A stretch of 64,000 bases of DNA from positions 60,936,020-61,000,019 of the forward strand of contig OX457038.1 of assembly GCA_949752735.1 (NCBI GenBank), in the 5' to 3' direction. The notes under the pieces were generated by a model. That model saw nothing but the letters and a program-made list of their open reading frames with translations. It was not told where the DNA came from and did no database searches. Positions within the stretch are counted from its first letter, which is position 1, and each line of letters opens with the position of its first letter. A program made the translations under genes and the position numbers. This DNA is from Lumbricus terrestris. Lineage: Eukaryota > Annelida > Clitellata > Crassiclitellata > Lumbricidae. This document shows, in pieces, positions 58,378 through 64,000 of this stretch.

Positions 58378-60180
58378 TTGTACAGATTTGTCTGGTAGCA
58401 TGAAACAATGAATGTTCTATGGCATAAGGCATCAGTTTGCAAGCACTCTAGCCACGCTGGTGTTAACAGACACTAGTTTCACAAATTCAATTTACCTAGC
58501 TTTCAAGCAGGACAGGTAAGGTACCTTAATTGCTTCTTTTATTACAGGTCTTCCTTTATGACAAAGTCCATCTAAGCATAGTTTTGAAGAAAAAAAGCCC
58601 AGTTCTTTTGGCCAAAGCACAATTGCAAACCAGCATTCGACTCAACCGATCCAAGCAGCTCAACAAAACTTTTACATGAATGTTCACTTAAGAATCGAAT
58701 TGGGCTGCACAATAAAACATGAGTGCATTATCAAACGCCTATTGTCTAACTGATACAAACATTCTAGTTTATTCTTATACAGCAAACTTAAGTTTTTAAA
58801 ATCAATCTAACAGAAAAAGATTCCAAATCTGCAAATTATTTTTATGTACAGACATCGAAGTTTTCAACTTATTTTTTTTACACGCAAACGCATTTGGTTG
58901 TTCGAATTATAATTGCACATACATCATTGGAGACCATTGGAGTTCTTCAAATTAGTCCCATGCGGAAACTATTCTAAATTCTTCAAACAATTTTCAAAGA
59001 ATCCATCTCAGTGTTCTAAATTGCAATCCCACAGAAATCAGGTCAATTTTTCAAAATAATTTCACACAGACACCATTTAAATTCTTCTCATTATATACAT
59101 GTCCAGTTGTGCACTGAAACAGCATGATTCTATGCAGAGCATTGCAGCATACACAACGTCGGCAAACGTCTTCTAGCCTTTGCAAATCATCGTTCAAGTC
59201 TGAATATCAAAAAACAAACAAGATATTTAACAAAATGGACAAAGAATATCGTTTGTATTCTTTCATCAGCTCTCCTTTGTCTCAAATACTGAATTGCAAG
59301 AGAACACGTGACAAGCAAAAAAAACATGTAGACCTAACAAATCGTTAACCATAGTCAACCAGCAACAGAATTAAAGCTACTAATAAAAGGTATTGTATAC
59401 ATTTCAAAATGTAACAAACAATGGCCAAATTCACTCTGCACTCGTTAATTATCCATTACAGCTCGCTACTAATGTTCATAGCTATCCTGATTAGAAGGAG
59501 CTGTCCTAAATACATCAGCGTAGATTATTATGCAAAACATTAACATTTTCTCAACATCGACCCAGGCTTCAAACAACATCAACAACCTAGGCTTCAAAGT
59601 TCTAACAAACGAGACTTTGTCACTCGGCTCGATCTTCACCTCATAAATTTTATGTGAATGGAGCGCAAGAGCATACGGTGGCAATCCAAAAAATCATGGC
59701 CCTAATGAAATATAGAGTTTACATTCAGAATTGTGGCATCTATATGAGCCAGGAATCTGCACATCGGGCACAGGACAGAAACTGGAGTGCTGCTGCCGAG
59801 CTAGCGGTGAGTTTTAAAGACACGCAAGAAACAAGTTATCTACACCTTCAAGAGATGAACATTAAAACATCGACCAAACAGTCGTGACAGAAATCTGCTG
59901 AAGCCTATGAACGCATCTCAGCTGTGTGTGTGTGCTTGTCTGCTCTTCTCACCAACCACAAGTTGGATTCTGCCGCCACGAGTCAAAGTCTGAGTCATGT
60001 CGAGACTAGCCGGGAGTCAGAGTCCAAGACATGTCAAGCGTCCTCTCTCTTCGTAATACACTGATCATTATTCGATCATGCTCAGCAATCAGATCCTGCC
60101 GAATAATAATCAGATCTCATCCGCTCATTGGATCCACCTGGATCCCCTGACGTCCTCCAATCATACGATTATCCGCATCG

Positions 60181-61434
60181 TTAGTACTGACTCTCCTCGA
60201 GCCAACCCTTGATGCTGGTCGGCAGAGGCAGCTGCTGGATGTGATCGACGCGCGTGTACTGCCGTATGACAAACCGACACAGATACTGCAGCGACCTGAC
60301 CTGCGCAAATCTCGACACTGGCTTTGCGAGTCTGACGGGGAACGACGGCGAGCCGGGCATACGTGCTCGTGAGTAGCAGAACACGCCCGACTGCGAGTCC
60401 GTCATCGAGTGCTCGATGAGGTCGACGATCGAGCTGTATCCCTCGGACTCGTGCTGCGCGTAGAAGCTGAACACGCCGTTGCAGTGCTCGATGCGCGTGT
60501 GTAGCGTGCGGCCGTACGACCGGAAGCTGAGGCTGAGCAGGTAGCGCTCGTCCGAACTGTCGCGGACGAGAAATGCGCCGTCCGTCTGGTTGGCAAGTTT
60601 CTCCTCAGCCTCAACTCGTGTGATCGGGCCCCAGTACCAGCCGTACTTCGACAGGCGAAACAGTTCCTGCGACAGGCTCCAGCCTTTTGGCACTTCCTTC
60701 ACGCGGTCGTAGAATGGCGGGGTTGGCTGAACAGGCTGTGTCTCGAACGTCACTTCGCCGTGTGACTCGTAGCCGAGAGGATGGTGACTTAAGGCATGGT
60801 CGAGGCAGCTGGGGCCCGCGATGGAGTCGGACGTGCTGTCGCTCGTCAGACTGTGGGTGCACGAGACGTCGCACGTGACTACCTGACTGGCGCCAGCGAC
60901 GGGCGCCGAAGCATGACCGTATTCTGTGTCGATCGGCAGAATGTTCCGGACCTTTTCCTCCTCGCTCTGCGACAGTTCGTGGTCTGACGAGTCAAAGTCT
61001 GAAGGCGACTGGTCTGTTTTCTTGTGGCAGTGCTGACAGATGAGTGCACACTTCTTTCGTCTCGTCGCCGTCTCAGGCACGACAAAATCCTGCGATGTCT
61101 GCTGGTTTCGGTGCGACCGGCTGCGAATACAGCGTGAACTGGCGCAACAGCTCAGGCACTCATCCGAATATGCCGGCCGAATCGGTTTGTCGACGTGGCG
61201 GGGTCGTGACCTCCAGCTGCTGCAGACGGCAACCACATTCTCAACGTTGTAGCTGTGGTGGCACTCGCCTTCATCCTTCGAACGCCCTGATTTTGATGCA
61301 AACTTGCGACGCAGGATCGCAAACAGACCTCTGCTTCTCCTGAATGGCGACCGCGTTGACTCGGTCGGTTGATGCTCAACTGTCGGTCGGTAGGTGGACC
61401 GCTGTGTACTTGTACAGGCCTCAATATTCGACAT
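60181..61434 (-). CDS. SOCS6: SOCS6-type suppressor of cytokine signalling
   Basis: Adaptor with an SH2 domain that binds phosphotyrosine and a SOCS box that recruits elongin B/C and cullin 5. The coding region is a single open frame of 417 residues on the minus strand. The N-terminal ~260 residues are basic, Ser-rich and unconserved to my eye. The SH2 domain covers about 265-370, starting WYWGPITRVEAEEKLA, with the phosphate-binding Arg at about 291 in FLVRDSS. The SOCS box is the last 37 residues (SLQYLCRFVIRQYTR...LPLP). SH2 and box match vertebrate SOCS6 more closely than SOCS7. I start at the ATG at 61434 because a splice acceptor (GCTTTTAG, exon from 61453) cuts off the earlier in-frame ATG at 61473. 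It is shorter than human SOCS6 (535), all in the N-terminal part. Confidence 0.93.
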   Translation of the reverse strand: MSNIEACTSTQRSTYRPTVEHQPTESTRSPFRRSRGLFAILRRKFASKSGRSKDEGECHHSYNVENVVAVCSSWRSRPRHVDKPIRPAYSDECLSCCASSRCIRSRSHRNQQTSQDFVVPETATRRKKCALICQHCHKKTDQSPSDFDSSDHELSQSEEEKVRNILPIDTEYGHASAPVAGASQVVTCDVSCTHSLTSDSTSDSIAGPSCLDHALSHHPLGYESHGEVTFETQPVQPTPPFYDRVKEVPKGWSLSQELFRLSKYGWYWGPITRVEAEEKLANQTDGAFLVRDSSDERYLLSLSFRSYGRTLHTRIEHCNGVFSFYAQHESEGYSSIVDLIEHSMTDSQSGVFCYSRARMPGSPSFPVRLAKPVSRFAQVRSLQYLCRFVIRQYTRVDHIQQLPLPTSIKGWLEESQY

Positions 61435-61453
61435 ATTAGCCGACAACTTGAGT

Positions 61454-62940
61454 CTAAAAGCACAGCCATACACACAGTTAAAACTTCAGAAGTATGCACT
61501 GAAAAATTCATCCAGCGTCTATTAGGAACTTCACAAAGACATTACATAAGTAGTGTCTTTTGAAAGTAGTGCTATGTAAACAGTACCCTCGAGGTTAGAG
61601 CATTGTAGATAAATTTAAAAGATGTTCTGTATCAATTAACACACCTATCAATGAACATGCACCAATGCCATTAGCTGATAAACCTGTTATTTTGCAGTGG
61701 GATAATCACTTTCAACTCTTGAAGCGTAATGAATAACACCATGCAGAAAATAATCCAACATTTCAAAATATAAATTATCCTATTTATAACAACCGGAAAC
61801 TGGATTAAAGAAATGCAGCTGTGATAAACTTTGTGGTTGTTATAAAGGAGCTCTACAACTATTCGCAAACATGTGAATTCACCAGCACACCAGCTCCACG
61901 TTCAATATGGTTTGACTCACATCCATTGGTATGCTAACAGGCATAGCGATCATTCCAGTCACCTACGACAAATGCCTCCGTGATGTAGCCTACGTCTATT
62001 GAATAAAACACATACGACCTCTACAAACGTTTCTCTAAATGCTCTTTGTCGGTCCAAAAACTGTACCCCAACGTCTAAACACAAAGATGTACTCTTCTAA
62101 GCAATTTAACGATCTTGCGTGGGAATTATGGCGCTACAGAAGTCGTATGTTTTACATCGACACCGGATAGAAAACAATAGGGCTGATAGACCCCGCCTAC
62201 ACGCGACTGAGAACAGATCATGGCTCAATTTCCAATCAGGCATGATACAAGTACAGAAAACACTGTGTATCTGTTCAGTTTTGCATTACCGATTAATTGA
62301 GAATGAAATCACAAAACAACGTGAAAATGACGGATTTTTACAACGAGTTTGATCAACATTCTCCTTCGTTGTTCGTTTACTTATGTGCGCATGCGCACAT
62401 GCGTCCAATAGAAATCTCGATACAAGAAAAAATTATATAACGCAGCAACATGTTGGCTAATGGCTACGTGCTGTCCCTCTTCTATCCATAATTTATTGCC
62501 CCAGCATTGAAAGAACGGGTTCCACAAAATTGTCAGAAAAATTCGGGCATATTGTAAATGTAACCAATATGTTCCAACGTACGAGTTTGGGATATCTGAT
62601 TTTTTGCAGTTAGCAAAGTAGACGGGAGAGCCGTTTCCTCTATAACGTAAGTAGGCCTATAAAAAAACTTGGTCACCGACCCTGCCTATAATTCGAATAC
62701 AAGCAGGTTATTCACATCTAGCGATAACGATCATAATTTGAGAAATTCGATGTGACGACCTGACTCGTAATTTAGGAATAACCACAGTAAGTGTATAGGG
62801 TCTATATAACATTTAGGCCTTTTGTGACCCAACCGAGTGTAGGCCTACTTTTTCTATAGCGACTGTATGCCCCCGAGTTTGTCCTAGCTAGAATAGCTTA
62901 GGCTGACTTATAAAATTATGCCATTTCAGTGAGCTGGCCG
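61454..62940. other. SOCS6 upstream region
   Basis: Probable 5' intron and promoter side of SOCS6. Contains the NRF-1-like palindrome at 62384-62399. No coding region seen. Confidence 0.45.
62384..62399. promoter_or_regulatory. NRF-1-like palindromic site
   Basis: TGTGCGCATGCGCACA is a perfect 16-bp palindrome containing GCGCATGCGC, the NRF-1 consensus in animal promoters. It lies about 930 bases upstream of the SOCS6 coding exon and could mark its promoter. Confidence 0.5.
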
Positions 62941-63131
62941 CAGGGCTTTTCTAACGTGCAGTTGTACACAAAATGTGCAGTTCTAAATGGATTTGTGCAG
63001 CTGTAAAAGCACTTCTGTACAGTTAAAACTAGCAAAAAAGGTCATTGTCCTCCGATTGGAAGTAATTTACCATGGATGATGGGAAAGGAAAGGAGTTGTG
63101 CAGTTCTAAAAATTCCTTAAAAACAGCCTTG
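62941..63131 (+). mobile_element. hAT-type MITE, 191 bp
   Basis: Identical 8-bp flanks GCTGGCCG (62933-62940, 63132-63139) surround ends CAGGGCTTTT and AAAACAGCCTTG. A diverged copy is at 52672-52822. Confidence 0.85.
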
Positions 63132-63434
63132 GCTGGCCGTGTAATGAACTTCTTAGTCCTTGTCCTTTCTCTGCATGTGAAAACCATTCTGATCAATTGT
63201 GGTTAAGTGCCTTATAAAATTATGTCAGGAGCATCTCCGAGGATCTTCTCCTGAAATGGTGCTAAATAAATTAATTACTATGATTACTGAACTGTAGAGA
63301 GTGTGCAATGCTGTGCATGGCTTGAGTTTTTAATTCCTTCGATAAAGGTCGAGGCCGAGCACAAGAGTTCAGATAGTCTTCTGCGAACAAAGGAACATTC
63401 CCGTCGAGCCGTAAGATTCTGGCCCAATGTGTTT

Positions 63435-63848
63435 GGGGCCGTCCATAAAGTATGTCACGCTATTTTTGACCCCCCCTCCCCCCTGTCACAAACTTTCACA
63501 AATCTCGGACCCCCCCCAAAGTACGTCACACTTTCGAACAAAAAATTTAAAAACATAACCATTTACCTAACCCTCTAAACCCTAGGATACTATCCCTAAT
63601 CCCTCTGATAGTGACGTGTGTCCCTAAACGCTTTGATAGTGACGGGAAATCAACTTTTATCCCACCAGGCCGGGTTTTAGACACGCCTGGCCGGGCTTTA
63701 GGTACTAAGAACAAAAAAATAAAAACAAATTTAAAAAATAAATGTGTGACGTCACACATGGCCTGACTCCCCTCCCCCTGTCACAAACTGTCACACTTTC
63801 TTACACCCCCTCCCCCCCTGGAGCGTGACATACTTTATGGACGGCCCC
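63435..63848. mobile_element. inverted-repeat DNA element, about 30-bp ends
   Basis: Left GGGGCCGTCCATAAAGTATG and right CATACTTTATGGACGGCCCC are exact inverses, continuing with TCACGCT/AGCGTGA. TTT lies on both sides (63432-63434, 63849-63851), possibly a 3-bp duplication. The interior repeats CCCCCTGTCACAAACT. Superfamily uncertain. Confidence 0.75.
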
Positions 63849-63851
63849 TTT

Positions 63852-64000
63852 GTTGTGCACATGAAGTCAGGCAACAGGCTGGCAACCTTAAAGCTGAGAT
63901 GAAGATGACTTAGTGGCATTTGACAATTGTAACCTATCCGATAAAAACCAGGCATGCACATATGTCAAATTTGCAAATTGAGTGACATACATTTTTTTAA
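63852..64000. other. non-coding end of window
   Basis: Short AT-rich stretch. Nothing recognised. Confidence 0.5.

Larger units (their letters stand above)
50293..60180. other. gene-poor 9.9-kb region
   Basis: AT-rich with repeats only: an inverted SINE tail at 50930-50996, a MITE at 51628-52209, a repeat at about 52672-52822, a tRNA-like SINE near 56160-56370 and a small MITE at 58306-58377. The SOCS6-proximal part may be its 3'UTR (AATAAA on - at about 58540). The 158-codon open frame at 53071-53547 has no family features. Confidence 0.5.

Overview
This is a eukaryotic, metazoan window. It has AT-rich non-coding DNA, genes split by GT-AG introns, SINEs, and many DNA-transposon relics. The genes recognised are animal or broadly eukaryotic: presenilin, SOCS6-type SOCS protein, PAXX, TRAP-beta (SSR2), GID8, and a lamin-tail-domain protein. 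An invertebrate animal is most likely. The species and phylum cannot be fixed from the sequence.

Layout. Positions 1-7200 hold a hAT-type MITE followed by a large degenerate satellite built on an 18-bp word. It condenses twice into regular 36-bp arrays (about 2174-3655 and 5090-5620). Positions 7576-8826 are a TA-flanked DNA element with a hAT MITE nested in it. GID8 (+) runs 10224-14717 and is interrupted by a duplicated exon fragment carrying a decayed piggyBac element. PAXX (-) lies at 16487-17987 and TRAP-beta (-) at 19857-23182. Presenilin (+) spans 25615-40383 in ten coding exons; its 7.5-kb first intron is full of transposons, including a hAT inside a hAT. A mariner-like relic with about 200-bp terminal repeats follows at 41183-42585. 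A minus-strand gene at 43268-50292 appears to encode a short coiled-coil segment, about 290 residues of Cys/Pro-rich repeats and a lamin tail domain. Positions 50300-60180 are gene-poor and may include a long SOCS6 3'UTR. SOCS6 (-) has its whole coding region in one exon (60181-61434). The right end carries a hAT MITE and another inverted-repeat element.

The genes are unrelated housekeeping and signalling genes (ubiquitin ligase subunit, end joining, ER translocon, gamma-secretase, SH2/SOCS adaptor). There is no operon-like grouping. The most unusual coding object is the lamin-tail gene with the Cys/Pro exon. The most unusual non-coding objects are the multi-scale satellite, open in several frames on both strands, and the dense set of transposons whose target-site duplications can still be read (8-bp hAT, TTAA piggyBac, 3-bp Harbinger-like, TA mariner-like). 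Gene models were made by matching splice sites, reading phases and remembered family features. No alignment or transcript data were available.
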